NCBI GenBank assembly: GCA_030685015.1
Contig: JAUXWS010000095.1
Coordinates: forward strand, 37,008-101,007
DNA length: 64,000 nt
Reading direction: 5' to 3'
Origin: a bacterium
Lineage (GTDB): Bacteria > CAIWAD01
Shown here in pieces: positions 1 through 9,580 of this stretch. Within the stretch, counting starts at the first letter, position 1; every line of letters starts with the position of its first letter. A model generated the notes under the pieces. That model was not told where the DNA came from. It made no database searches and worked only from the letters and a program-made list of their open reading frames with translations. Both the position numbers and the translations under genes were made by a program.

Positions 1-913
1 GCAGCAGCACGTCGGCGTCGCTGTGCCCGGCCAGGCCCCGCTCGCCGGGCAGGGGCACTCCACCCAGGACGAGGGGAGGCCCGTCGGCGAAGGCGTGGAC
101 ATCAAAACCCTGGCCGACGCGAAGGCCGGGGCCGGAATCCTTGTCCTCACGCAGCCAGCATTCGGCCATGGCCAGATCCTCCCGGCGGGTGATCTTCAGG
201 TTGCGCCGTCCGCCCTCGACCGCCAGCACCGTCCGCCCGGGCGCATGCCGCTCGGCCAGCGAGGCGTCGTCGGTCCCCGTGAAGCCCTCCCGCGCGGCCA
301 GTCGATGCCACTCCAGCAAATCGGGCCAGCGGAAGAGCTGGGGCGTCTGCACGGCCACGACCCGCTCTCGATCCACCGTGCGCGCCACGCGGAGACAGCC
401 GCCGCCGGCCTCCACTTCCTTCAGCGTATCGTCCGAGACGCGCAGGGGCACGGCACCCACCGCTTGATCCTCCCGGCGCAGGGCCTCCCACAGCCGATGA
501 TACAGGGCGGCGGTGGCCAGGGGACGAACACCGTCATGCACGAAGACGGCATCCAGATCGGCGGGCAGCGCCTCCAACGCGAGCCGCACGCTTTCCTGGC
601 GTGTGGCACCGCCGGCCAGGCAGCGGGCTTGGAAGCCCGGGGCCAGGCACCGGTCCGCCCTCAGAACCTCCTCCATCACCTGCCGAGTGGGTTCCCCATG
701 GGCGGGCGGATGGGTCAACAAGAGGGAGACAAGCTCCACCGCGGGATGGGCCTCCGCTCCGAAGTCCAGGGCGGCGGCGAGGGAGTGGGCCAGCACGGGG
801 CGGCCGGCCAGGGGTTGGAACTGCTTGGGTCCATTGCCCCCCATGCGGCGGCCGCTGCCCCCCGCCGTCACCACGATGGCGACGCGGGCGGGTCTGCCCG
901 GGGCGCCGCTCAC
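1..913 (-). CDS. ispDF: Bifunctional IspD/IspF of the MEP isoprenoid pathway, 3' end cut by the window
   Basis: Fused 2-C-methyl-D-erythritol 4-phosphate cytidylyltransferase and MEcPP synthase, two non-consecutive cytosolic steps of non-mevalonate isoprenoid synthesis. The first 250 residues are IspD: nucleotide-binding loop [11 protein letters not shown] at 16-26 with K30, VHDGVRP at 124-130, and VQTPQLF at 187-193. After a short linker IspF begins at about 263, with the metal ligands of GFDVH (D270, H272) and HSDADV (H297). About 303 residues are visible; roughly 120 more of IspF should lie beyond base 1. The start is a GTG at 913 overlapping the queA stop (GTGA), so translation is probably coupled. 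Such fusions are known in several phyla. The fusion is read directly from one open frame. Confidence 0.93.
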   Translation of the reverse strand, partial: MSGAPGRPARVAIVVTAGGSGRRMGGNGPKQFQPLAGRPVLAHSLAAALDFGAEAHPAVELVSLLLTHPPAHGEPTRQVMEEVLRADRCLAPGFQARCLAGGATRQESVRLALEALPADLDAVFVHDGVRPLATAALYHRLWEALRREDQAVGAVPLRVSDDTLKEVEAGGGCLRVARTVDRERVVAVQTPQLFRWPDLLEWHRLAAREGFTGTDDASLAERHAPGRTVLAVEGGRRNLKITRREDLAMAECWLREDKDSGPGLRVGQGFDVHAFADGPPLVLGGVPLPGERGLAGHSDADVLL

Positions 914-1944
914 CGGATGAGCATGGCGTCGCCATAGCTGAAGAAGCGGTACTTCTCCTTGATGGCGGCCTTGTAGGAGGCCATGATCTGGTCCCGCGTG
1001 GCGAAGGCCGAGACCAGCATGAGCAGGGTGCTGGAGGGCAGGTGGAAATTGGTGATGAGCCGGTCCACCACTTTGAATTCGTAGGGCGGGTAGATGAACT
1101 TGTCCGTCCAGCCCTTGTCCGGATTTATGCCGCCGTTGAAGCGCGCCACGGTCTCCAGGGTGCGGGCCACGGTGGTGCCCACCGCCCACACCTTGCCGCC
1201 CAGTTTGATGCGGTCGTTGACCGCGCGCGCCGTCTCGCGGGTCACGATGTAGTGCTCGCTGTCCATGCGATGGCGGGTGAGATCCTCCACGTTGACAGGC
1301 CGGAAGGTGCCCAGGCTGACATGGAGGGTGATGGGAACGACGGCCACGCCCTTCCTCTCCAGGCGGCCCAGCAGGCGTTTGGTGAAATGCAGTCCGGCCG
1401 TGGGGGCGGCCACCGCTCCCACCCTCTCCTCGTTGGCGAAAAGGGTCTGGTAGTTCTTCTCGTCCTTCTTGTCCGGCGTGCGCTTGATGTAGGGCGGCAA
1501 GGGCACGGTGCCGTACTTGTCGATGATCTTGTGGAAGTCCCCGTCATAATTGACGCGCACCACCCGGCCACCGGAGGTGGTGTTGTCGATGATGTCGCAG
1601 GTGATCCCCTCCTGGAGGGTGATGGTGTTGCCCATGCGCACCTTGCGCGCCGGCTTGACCATGATCTCCCACATGTTCTCGTTCAATTCGCGTAGCAGGA
1701 AGACTTCAATCTCGGCGTCGGTCTTCTCCTTGTAGCCCGTCATGCGGGCCTTGACCACGCGCGTGTCGTTGACCACCAGCACGTCGTGCTCGCCGAAGAA
1801 CTCCACGATGTCCTTGAAGAGGCGGTGCTCCACTTGTCCGCTGGCGCGGTCCAGCACCAGCAGGCGGGACTTGTCGCGCTCCTTGAGCGGCTCCTGGGCG
1901 ATCAGCTTCTCAGGCAGGGGGTACTTGAAGTCGGAGAGACGCAT
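910..1944 (-). CDS. queA: S-adenosylmethionine:tRNA ribosyltransferase-isomerase QueA
   Basis: Transfers the ribosyl moiety of SAM to preQ1 in tRNA, making epoxyqueuosine in the queuosine pathway. The 344-residue length fits the family. Recognisable blocks are the N-terminal [15 protein letters not shown], the central [31 protein letters not shown] near the end and the terminal [10 protein letters not shown]. The open frame extends 50 codons further upstream, but the ATG at 1944 has AAGGAAG just ahead and begins exactly where homologues begin, so it is preferred. It lies downstream of ruvB across about 240 bp and overlaps ispDF by 4 nt. I see no other queuosine gene in the window. Confidence 0.95.
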   Translation of the reverse strand: MRLSDFKYPLPEKLIAQEPLKERDKSRLLVLDRASGQVEHRLFKDIVEFFGEHDVLVVNDTRVVKARMTGYKEKTDAEIEVFLLRELNENMWEIMVKPARKVRMGNTITLQEGITCDIIDNTTSGGRVVRVNYDGDFHKIIDKYGTVPLPPYIKRTPDKKDEKNYQTLFANEERVGAVAAPTAGLHFTKRLLGRLERKGVAVVPITLHVSLGTFRPVNVEDLTRHRMDSEHYIVTRETARAVNDRIKLGGKVWAVGTTVARTLETVARFNGGINPDKGWTDKFIYPPYEFKVVDRLITNFHLPSSTLLMLVSAFATRDQIMASYKAAIKEKYRFFSYGDAMLIR

Positions 1945-2183
1945 GGCTGCTTCCTTGCTTGGCTCCTCCCGCCCCGACACGGGCGGGCAAAGCGCGCCGG
2001 ACGGCCTCCGGCAGGCGAACAACGGCGGATCAAGGTAAGGATTGCGAAGCGGCGTGAAGTGAATGGTCGATTTGTGGATCCTACAAGCCGTCACATACAG
2101 TGCTAAAGCATTTATCCCAAAGACTCCCCCAACAGCGAGCCGCCGACCGCCCGCGGCCGCCCATTCCGTCCGGGCCGGCCGTC

Positions 2184-3221
2184 TCAGAAGGGCAGGAGCG
2201 CCTCGCCGGACGAGGGGCGGGGGCCGAGACCCAGGTGGGTCCAGGCCTTGGGCGTGGCCACGCGACCGCGCGGCGTGCGCTGCAGGAATCCCTCCTTGAC
2301 CAGGAAGGGCTCCAGCACTTCCTCCAAGGTGTCCTCCTCCTCGCCCAGGGCGACGGCCAGGGTGCCCAGGCCCGTCGGCCCGCCCTGGAAGTGCTCCATG
2401 AGGATGCCCAAGAAGCGCCGGTCCAGGCGGTCGAGACCGGCCTCGTCCACCTCGAGCCGCTCGAGGCCGTAGCGGGCGATGTCCAGCGTGACCCGTCCCT
2501 CCCCCTTCACTTGCGCGAAGTCCCGCAGGCGGCGCAGCAGGCGGTTGGCGATGCGGGGGGTTCCCCGGCAGCGGCCGGACAGCTCCAGGGCCGCTTCGGG
2601 CGCCAGGTCGATCTCGAGCAGGCGGGCGCTGCGGGCCAGGATGGTGGCCAGCTCCTCCTGCGAATAGTGCTCCAGGTGGACGACGATGCCGAAGCGGGCC
2701 ATCAAGGGGCTGGAGAGCAGGCCGGCGCGGGTGGTGGCGCCCACCAAGGTGAAACGGGGCAGGCCCAGCTGCACGCTGCGGGCGGCGGCGCCTCGATCGA
2801 GCAGGATGTCCAGGCGGAAGTCCTCCATCGCCGGGTAGAGGTACTCCTCCACCACCTTGCCCAGGCGGTGGACCTCGTCGACGAAGAGGATGTCGCGGTC
2901 GTTCAGGTTGGTGAGGAGGCCGGCCAGGTCGGCCGGCTTCTCAAGGACGGGACCGCTCGTCACACGGATCTGGCTGCCCAGTTCGCGGGCCAGGATGTGG
3001 GCGAGGGTGGTTTTGCCCAGGCCGGGCGGACCATGGAAGAGGCAATGGTCGAGGGCCTCGCCGCGCTGGCGGGCCGCCTCGATGAAGACGCGCAGGTTTT
3101 CCCGGTGCCGCTCCTGGCCCACGAAATCGTCCAGGCGCTCCGGGCGCAGGGCGCCCTCCTGGTGGTCCTCCGGGGCGAGGGCGGTGGAGATGATGCGGGA
3201 GTCATCCTCGAAGTCGGCCAT
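2184..3221 (-). CDS. ruvB: Holliday junction branch migration ATPase RuvB
   Basis: Hexameric AAA+ motor that drives branch migration of Holliday junctions with RuvA. The 345 residues show Walker [10 protein letters not shown] (64-72), Walker [11 protein letters not shown], the sensor 1 region [18 protein letters not shown], and the C-terminal winged-helix block [15 protein letters not shown]. The start ATG at 3221 has a weak GAGG upstream. It is the last of the contiguous yebC-ruvC-ruvA-ruvB set, 9 nt after ruvA, all read leftward, and probably cotranscribed. Confidence 0.97.
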   Translation of the reverse strand: MADFEDDSRIISTALAPEDHQEGALRPERLDDFVGQERHRENLRVFIEAARQRGEALDHCLFHGPPGLGKTTLAHILARELGSQIRVTSGPVLEKPADLAGLLTNLNDRDILFVDEVHRLGKVVEEYLYPAMEDFRLDILLDRGAAARSVQLGLPRFTLVGATTRAGLLSSPLMARFGIVVHLEHYSQEELATILARSARLLEIDLAPEAALELSGRCRGTPRIANRLLRRLRDFAQVKGEGRVTLDIARYGLERLEVDEAGLDRLDRRFLGILMEHFQGGPTGLGTLAVALGEEEDTLEEVLEPFLVKEGFLQRTPRGRVATPKAWTHLGLGPRPSSGEALLPF

Positions 3222-3230
3222 GCCATGCCT

Positions 3231-3851
3231 CTATTTTTGCAGCACCAGCCGCAGCCAGGCCTCCACCGCCGGCTCGCCCTCGCCGCCACCTGACTGCCAG
3301 CGCGCCAGGGCCTTGCCCAGCTCCAGTTCAGCCGGGGCCGGCTTGAACCCAAGGGCGAGGAGGGCCTCCAGGGCCTGCCGCCGCGGCTCATCGGCCCCGG
3401 CCGGGGAAGCGGGCAGGGCGACTATGCCCCCGGCCCCGGCGGGACCGTGGCGCTTCTCGAAGCGATCCTTCAATTCCAGCAGAAGGCGCTCGGCGATCTT
3501 GCGTCCGATCCCCGGCACGCGGGTGAGCCGCTCCACCTGGCCGCTGCGCACGACTTCCAGCAGATCCTGCTCCTCCAGGCCGGACAGGACGGCGAGGGCG
3601 ACCTTGGGACCCACCCCGGCCACGGAGATCAGGTCGCGGAAGAGTTCGCGCTCACCCTTGCTGTGGAAGGCGACCAGGGCAAGCAGATCCTCGCGCACCA
3701 ACAAATGGACCCAGAGGCGCGCTTCGGCGCCCCGCTCCAGGCGGCGGCTGGTGTTGAGGCTGCAGGCCAGGTCCCAGCCCACGCCGCCCGCCTCCAGCAC
3801 CACCTGGGTGGGGGTCAGCTGCTCGACCCGGCCGCGCAGGTACTCGTACAT
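3231..3851 (-). CDS. ruvA: Holliday junction DNA-binding protein RuvA
   Basis: Tetrameric junction-binding partner of RuvB. The 206 residues begin MYEYLRGRVEQL (OB fold). A helix-hairpin-helix region includes ISVAGVGPKVALAVLSGL and LTRVPGIGRKIAERLLLELKD. The C-terminal domain III ends LGKALARWQ...LRLVLQK and would contact RuvB. The start lies 1 nt after the ruvC stop, so translation is likely coupled. Length is normal for the family. Confidence 0.96.
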   Translation of the reverse strand: MYEYLRGRVEQLTPTQVVLEAGGVGWDLACSLNTSRRLERGAEARLWVHLLVREDLLALVAFHSKGERELFRDLISVAGVGPKVALAVLSGLEEQDLLEVVRSGQVERLTRVPGIGRKIAERLLLELKDRFEKRHGPAGAGGIVALPASPAGADEPRRQALEALLALGFKPAPAELELGKALARWQSGGGEGEPAVEAWLRLVLQK

Positions 3852-3852
3852 G

Positions 3853-4338
3853 TCAGCGTCCCGCCGGCAGCGGACGGCCGGCGCGGTTGAGGTGGCAGAT
3901 GGCGGCGGCCAGGGCGTCGCTGGCGTCCAGGGGGCGGGGGGGCTGGCCCAGTCCGAGCACCTGGGTGATCATGAAGTTGACCTGGGTCTTGTCGGCGCCG
4001 CCGTGGCCGGTGACGGCCCGCTTGATCTGCATGGGCGTGTACTCGGCGACGGGCAGCCCCCGCTGGCCGGCGGCCAGGATGGCCGCGGCGCGGGCATGGG
4101 CGAGCTTGACCAGGGAGAGCACATTGGGACCTTTGAAGACCTGCTCGATGGACAGGGCGTCGGGGGAATGGAGGGCCACCAGTTCGGACACGCGCCGAAA
4201 CAACTGGACCAGGCGGTCCGGGAAGTCCCCCGCCGTGGTGATGACCCCGTAATCAATGCTGCGCAGGCGGCCGCCGATGCCGTCCACCAGGCCGTAGCCC
4301 GTGCGGGCCAGGCCCGGGTCGATGCCCAGCACGCGCAT
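3853..4338 (-). CDS. ruvC: Crossover junction endodeoxyribonuclease RuvC
   Basis: Holliday junction resolvase with an RNase H-like fold. The 161-residue protein starts MRVLGIDPGLARTGYG. The four acidic metal ligands are visible at expected places: D7, E65 (SIEQVFKG), D138 and D141 (LDASDALAAA). A longer open frame exists upstream, but it only reads the yebC gene out of frame; the ATG at 4338 is the family start. It lies 8 nt after the yebC-like gene and abuts ruvA. Confidence 0.96.
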   Translation of the reverse strand: MRVLGIDPGLARTGYGLVDGIGGRLRSIDYGVITTAGDFPDRLVQLFRRVSELVALHSPDALSIEQVFKGPNVLSLVKLAHARAAAILAAGQRGLPVAEYTPMQIKRAVTGHGGADKTQVNFMITQVLGLGQPPRPLDASDALAAAICHLNRAGRPLPAGR

Positions 4339-4346
4339 GCCGGCGC

Positions 4347-5093
<747 letters not shown>

Positions 5094-5203
5094 GCTTCCT
5101 CCTTCACGCGCCCTCGCTTTCCCGGCAGGCCTGAGAGTAGCGAAATCGGCCTCCGTGAACAAGCTGGCTGTGATACAGGGATGGTCCGCCCGGCGTCGGC
5201 CCT

Positions 5204-5512
5204 TCAGCTGGGCAGCCCCTGCTGGCGGGAGTGCAGCCAGCCCAGGGCCTGGCTGACAACGGACAGCAGGTCGAAGAACTCGACCTGGGTCAGGCGGAGG
5301 ACGAAGGTGTCCCCGTGGATGTAGACACGGCCGTCCCGGGCGTGGCGCTCGAAGTCGCGGGCGACAGTCAGCATCAGCTCGGAGAGCCGTCCGAGGGAGC
5401 GCTGGGTCAGGGGCAGCATGACCTGGCCAAGTCCCAGCACCAGGCGGCGATCGTCGAAAAAGATGATCTGGTTCGCGCCCGAGGCATGGGATATGACCTG
5501 TCGAGTTTCCAC
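5204..5512 (-). CDS. Small conserved-looking protein of unknown function
   Basis: A 102-residue frame with a GTG start at 5512. The reading looks like a folded cytosolic protein (IIFFDDRRLVLGLGQVMLPL, then VYIHGDTFVLRLTQVEFFDLL), with no signal peptide, membrane segment or metal motif. It stands between yebC and sppA with about 100 nt on each side, same strand as both. I do not recognise the family. Real coding is inferred from the amino-acid composition and lack of a better competing frame. Confidence 0.6.
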   Translation of the reverse strand: METRQVISHASGANQIIFFDDRRLVLGLGQVMLPLTQRSLGRLSELMLTVARDFERHARDGRVYIHGDTFVLRLTQVEFFDLLSVVSQALGWLHSRQQGLPS

Positions 5513-5617
5513 GGCCGCCCCGCATTTGCTCCCCCGGCCCCGCTAGTCCTCCCTGGCCGGCGGCGGCGTCGGGTCTCATATCGACAGGCGCGAAAAAGTC
5601 TTGATCCCCTTCGCCCC

Positions 5618-7384
5618 CTATTCCAGGCGCAGGGGCAGCTCGGCGCGCAGGCTCCAGCGCGGATCGGCCAGGCGGGCCGGTTCCCGCTCCAGGACGCTGA
5701 CCAGGTCGCCGCCGCCCAGCGCCTGCACGGCAGGGCCGAGGGCCGCTCCCGGCAGGAGGTCGCGCGGCCGCAGGCTCCCCTCCATCAGCAAGGTCAGCAA
5801 GGATTTCTGCCGGGGATAGTGGCGCACGGGCAGGTCCCGGCCTCCCAGCTCGGCCTGGAGGGAACCCAGGCAATCCTGGAGGTTGCCCAAGTGGTCGGCC
5901 AGGCCCAGCTCCACGGCGCGACGGCCCGCCCAAACTCGTCCACCGGCCAGTGGCGCCAACTGCTCCTCGCTGAAGGGACGGTGCGCCAGCACGCGGGAGC
6001 GGAACTCGCCGTAAATGAGCGCCATGCGGCTCTCCATGGCGGCCAGGGTGGCAGCCTCCACCGGGTGTCCCAGGTTGCCCAGGCGGGCGGCGGGCAGCGG
6101 TGCGACGACCTGGGGATTGAGGCCCAGGCGCTTGGCGCCGGCGGACAAGTCCGGCAGCAGGCCCACCACGCCGATGGATCCCACCACGCTGAAGGGGCTG
6201 ATCCACAGCTGACGCCCCGGCACGGCCAGATAATAGCCGCCAGAGGCGGCCACCGGTCCGGCGGACACCCAGAGGGGCTTGCGCTCCCCCAGCTTCACCA
6301 GCTCCTGGTAGATCTCCTCGGCGGCCAGGGCGCTGCCGCCGGGCGATTCCACGCGCAGGACGACGGCCTGCACGGCGTCCGCCTCGGCCAGGGCGCGGAT
6401 CGCCTCGATCATGGCGCGGGACTGGATCTGGACCTGGGCGCTCTCGGAGATCCCGGGCACGATGCTCCCCTCCGCCCAAAGGACGGCGATGTGGTTGTCC
6501 ACGTCAGGGGTGAGGTCGCGGCCGGGGGTGGGCATCATCCGGCGCGAGGAGATCCAGCTGCTCAGGGAAAGCCGGCGCGCGCCAGGGAATCGTTCCTCCA
6601 GCCGATCCTCCCAGGCCGGGCGGCTGAGCAGCGTGTCGGCCAGACCCAACTCGACCGCTTCCTGGGGCGTCAGCCAGAGGCGCTCCGGCCGGACCAGCTC
6701 CGCGTGCAGCAGGGCGGCGTCCACTCCGCGCCGGCTGCCCACCCAGCGCAGCTCCTCGGCCAGCAGATCGTCCACCAGCCCGCCCAGGTTCTGCCGCACG
6801 GGGGCGCTCATCTCCTGCCGGGCGTACTGTTCGCCGAAGCCCTTGGCCTCGCCCTGATGGAGGACGTGGACCTTGATGCCCAGTTTGGCCAAGCCATCGG
6901 CCATGTAGGTCAGGCTGACGCGGGGTCCGGGCAGGACGAGTCCGCCCGAGACGGAGGGGCTGAGCGCCACCTCGTCCGCCAGACAGGCCGCCAGATAGGA
7001 GGTGCCGATGCCCAGCTCGCTGTGGGCGAGCACGGGCTTGCCCTGGCGGCGGAACTCCGCCACGGCGGCATCCAGTTCGGACAGGTATTCGCGGGGCAAT
7101 TCGAGGTGGCGGTCGATGAGGAGGGCCTGGATCTCGGGCCGCGACGCCGCCTGGCGGATCGCCTCGGTCACCCGGCTGAGGGTGACCGGCGTGCCCAGGT
7201 TGGCGTCCATGGGGCTGATCTGATGCCCTGGCAGGGAACCGCTCCAGTCCAGGACGAGGAGGGCCTGGGACGGCACCTCCAGCTCGCCGCGGCCGGCCAG
7301 GCGCACCAGCCCCCAGATGCCGCCCACCAGCAGGCCCAAGGCCAGCAGCAGGCCGATGAAGATGCCCAGGATCACGCGCTTCAT
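5618..7384 (-). CDS. sppA: Signal peptide peptidase SppA, 67K long type
   Basis: Membrane-anchored protease that degrades cleaved signal peptides. The 588 residues have an N-terminal transmembrane anchor (about 3-28) and two tandem S49 domains, as in E. coli protease IV. The Ser/Lys dyad is split between the halves in the known way: K181 in GEAKGFGEQY of the N-terminal half and S381 in PVAASGGYYLAV of the C-terminal half, both present. An ESPGGSALAAEEI block sits at 346-358. The ATG at 7384 overlaps the stop of the upstream ABC-F gene by 4 nt, implying coupled translation. Confidence 0.93.
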   Translation of the reverse strand: MKRVILGIFIGLLLALGLLVGGIWGLVRLAGRGELEVPSQALLVLDWSGSLPGHQISPMDANLGTPVTLSRVTEAIRQAASRPEIQALLIDRHLELPREYLSELDAAVAEFRRQGKPVLAHSELGIGTSYLAACLADEVALSPSVSGGLVLPGPRVSLTYMADGLAKLGIKVHVLHQGEAKGFGEQYARQEMSAPVRQNLGGLVDDLLAEELRWVGSRRGVDAALLHAELVRPERLWLTPQEAVELGLADTLLSRPAWEDRLEERFPGARRLSLSSWISSRRMMPTPGRDLTPDVDNHIAVLWAEGSIVPGISESAQVQIQSRAMIEAIRALAEADAVQAVVLRVESPGGSALAAEEIYQELVKLGERKPLWVSAGPVAASGGYYLAVPGRQLWISPFSVVGSIGVVGLLPDLSAGAKRLGLNPQVVAPLPAARLGNLGHPVEAATLAAMESRMALIYGEFRSRVLAHRPFSEEQLAPLAGGRVWAGRRAVELGLADHLGNLQDCLGSLQAELGGRDLPVRHYPRQKSLLTLLMEGSLRPRDLLPGAALGPAVQALGGGDLVSVLEREPARLADPRWSLRAELPLRLE

Positions 7385-9411
7385 GCCATCCCCCTTGATT
7401 GATCCACTCCCGGCCGCGCCACCTGCTCCGCCTCCAGCACGGCGCGGACCTCCTCCAGTTCGGCCAGCGCCTTCTCCCAGCGCGGATAAAGCCCCTTGAC
7501 GATCTCACGGACCCGGGCGTACTCGGTGGAGGCCTGTTTCATTTTCTCTGAATCGTTCCAGATCTCCTCGCGGGCCAGGGCCTGCTCCAGCTCCAACAGG
7601 CGGGCCTCGCGGCGGGCAATCTCCGCCTCCAACTCCTCCGCCCGGCCGGCCGCCTCGCGCAGCAGGCGGCCCCGGCGGATCTTCTCCTCGGTGGCCGCCT
7701 TGCGCTCCTCGCGGCCGCGCGGACGGGCGGCCGGGCTTCCCTCGGAGGCCGCCTGCGTCGCGCGCGCGCCCGCCCGGCGCGCCGTCTCCCCCGCCTCCTG
7801 CCGCTCCAGCTCGTCGCGCCAAGCGACAAACTCGCTGTAGCTGCCGGGCCGGTCCAGCAGGCGGCCCTGGCGCAGCTCCAGCACCCGCGTGACGACCCTG
7901 TCCAGGAAGTAGCGGTCGTGGCTGACCACCAGGACCGTCCCGGCGAAGGAGGAGAGGGCCTGCTGCAGCATGTCCTTGGCCTTGAGGTCCAGGTGGTTGG
8001 TCGGTTCGTCGAGCACGAGGAAATTGCACTTGTCAAGCAGGATGCCCGCCACCGCCAGGCGGCTCTTCTCGCCGCCGGACAGGACCTCGACCCGCTTGAA
8101 GACGGAGTCGCCGCCGAAGAGGAAGGCCCCCAGCAGGCTGCGCAGCTCCGTCTGGCCCAGACCCTGGTTGTGGCTGGCCAGCTCCTCCAGGACCGTGCGG
8201 CGGGAGTCCATCTGGTCCTCCACCTCCTGGGTGTAGACGTCCAGCTGGACCTTGTGTCCCAAGCGGACCTGGCCGGCGGAGGGTTGCTGCAGCCCGGAGA
8301 TGATGCGGGCCAGGGTGGACTTGCCCGCCCCGTTCGGCCCCGTCAGAGCCACGCGTTCGCCCCGCTTGAGGAGCAGGTCCAGGTCGCGGAAGACAGGTCC
8401 CTGGCCGTAGTCCATGGCCAGGCCCCTCAACTCCAGCACCACGTCGCCTGATCGCTCGCAGGCCGGGAAGCGGAAGTGGACGCCCCGCTCCTCCCGCTCC
8501 ACCTCGGGCAATGCCAGCTTCTCCAGCTGCTTGACGCGGCTCTGCACCTGGCGGGCCTTGGTGGACTTGTAGCGGAATCGCTCGATGAAGTGCTGCATCT
8601 CCTCGATCCGCCCCTTCATCCGCTCCGCCTCGGCGGCGCGCCGGGCCTGCTGCTCCTCCTTCAGTTCGCGGTAGCGGCTGTAGTTGCCCTGGTAGAGGGT
8701 GAGCCGGCCGCGGGCGATCTCGGCCACCTGCGTCACCGTGCGGTCAAGGAAGAAGCGGTCGTGGCTGATGGTGATGACCGTGCCGTCGTAGGAGCGCAGG
8801 AAGCGCTCCAGCCATTCGAGGGCGTCCGTGTCCAGGTGGTTGGTGGGTTCGTCCAGCAGCAGCAGGTCGGGGGCGGCGAGGAGGAGGCGGGCCATGGCGG
8901 CGCGCATCTGCCATCCGCCGCTGAACTGGCTGAGGGGCCGCTCGGCGTCCAGGGGAGTGAAGCCCAGGCCCTGCAGGATGCGGCGCGCCTCGGAATCCAG
9001 GCGCCAGCCGTCCGCGTGCTCGAAGCGCTCCTGCAGATGGCCCAGGTGGGCGAGCAGGGCGGGCTGATCCTCGTCATCATCCCCCAGGCCGGCCAGGGCC
9101 AGGCGGGTCTCGGCGATCTCCCGCTCAACTTGGCGGACGTCGCCGGCCGCCTCCAGCACCAGTTCCAGCAGCGGCAGGTCCGAGGAGAAACTGAAGGTCT
9201 GCGAGAGGTAGCCGACACGCATGCGGGGCGCCAGGTGCAGCTGCCCCTCGTCCGCTTCCCGCTCGCCGGCCAGGATGCGCATGAGGGTGGTCTTGCCCAC
9301 CCCGTTGTCCCCCACCAGGCCGATGCGCTGGCCGGGCAGGATGCGCCAGCTGAGGTCCTCGAAGAGCACCTTGTCGGGGAAACGGACGGCGAGGCGGGTC
9401 AACTGGATCAT
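7381..9411 (-). CDS. ABC-F family ATP-binding protein
   Basis: Soluble twin-ATPase ABC-F protein; family members act on the ribosome rather than in transport. The 676 residues hold two nucleotide-binding domains with Walker A GDNGVGKTT (34-42) and GPNGAGKST (358-366), signatures FSGGWQMR and LSGGEKSR, and two LLDEPTNHLD-type Walker B motifs. Between the domains is the charged linker typical of the family (EEQQARRAAEAERMKGRIEEM). The C-terminus is a long coiled-coil (about 560-660) like that of Uup. No transmembrane partner is nearby. It overlaps sppA by 4 nt. The subfamily cannot be fixed by eye. Confidence 0.92.
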   Translation of the reverse strand: MIQLTRLAVRFPDKVLFEDLSWRILPGQRIGLVGDNGVGKTTLMRILAGEREADEGQLHLAPRMRVGYLSQTFSFSSDLPLLELVLEAAGDVRQVEREIAETRLALAGLGDDDEDQPALLAHLGHLQERFEHADGWRLDSEARRILQGLGFTPLDAERPLSQFSGGWQMRAAMARLLLAAPDLLLLDEPTNHLDTDALEWLERFLRSYDGTVITISHDRFFLDRTVTQVAEIARGRLTLYQGNYSRYRELKEEQQARRAAEAERMKGRIEEMQHFIERFRYKSTKARQVQSRVKQLEKLALPEVEREERGVHFRFPACERSGDVVLELRGLAMDYGQGPVFRDLDLLLKRGERVALTGPNGAGKSTLARIISGLQQPSAGQVRLGHKVQLDVYTQEVEDQMDSRRTVLEELASHNQGLGQTELRSLLGAFLFGGDSVFKRVEVLSGGEKSRLAVAGILLDKCNFLVLDEPTNHLDLKAKDMLQQALSSFAGTVLVVSHDRYFLDRVVTRVLELRQGRLLDRPGSYSEFVAWRDELERQEAGETARRAGARATQAASEGSPAARPRGREERKAATEEKIRRGRLLREAAGRAEELEAEIARREARLLELEQALAREEIWNDSEKMKQASTEYARVREIVKGLYPRWEKALAELEEVRAVLEAEQVARPGVDQSRGMA

Positions 9412-9580
9412 CGCCCCGCCACTCCCTGCCGCCCCTGGTCAAAGCGGCGGGAGTCAGGCCCGCCGCAGCCGGACGCCATCCCGGCCGGCAAGGGCCCCGG
9501 CCGGAATTCCGCCCCGCGACAAGGTGCCATCCAGGTCATGCTCCGTACTCCGTCCCTGTTTCTGATCGACATGGTCTGGT

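Noticed and set aside
1945..2183. Promoter TTGGGA-N17-TATGTG upstream of queA
   Set aside because: The -10 matches poorly and the gap may simply be spacer in the ruv-queA run.
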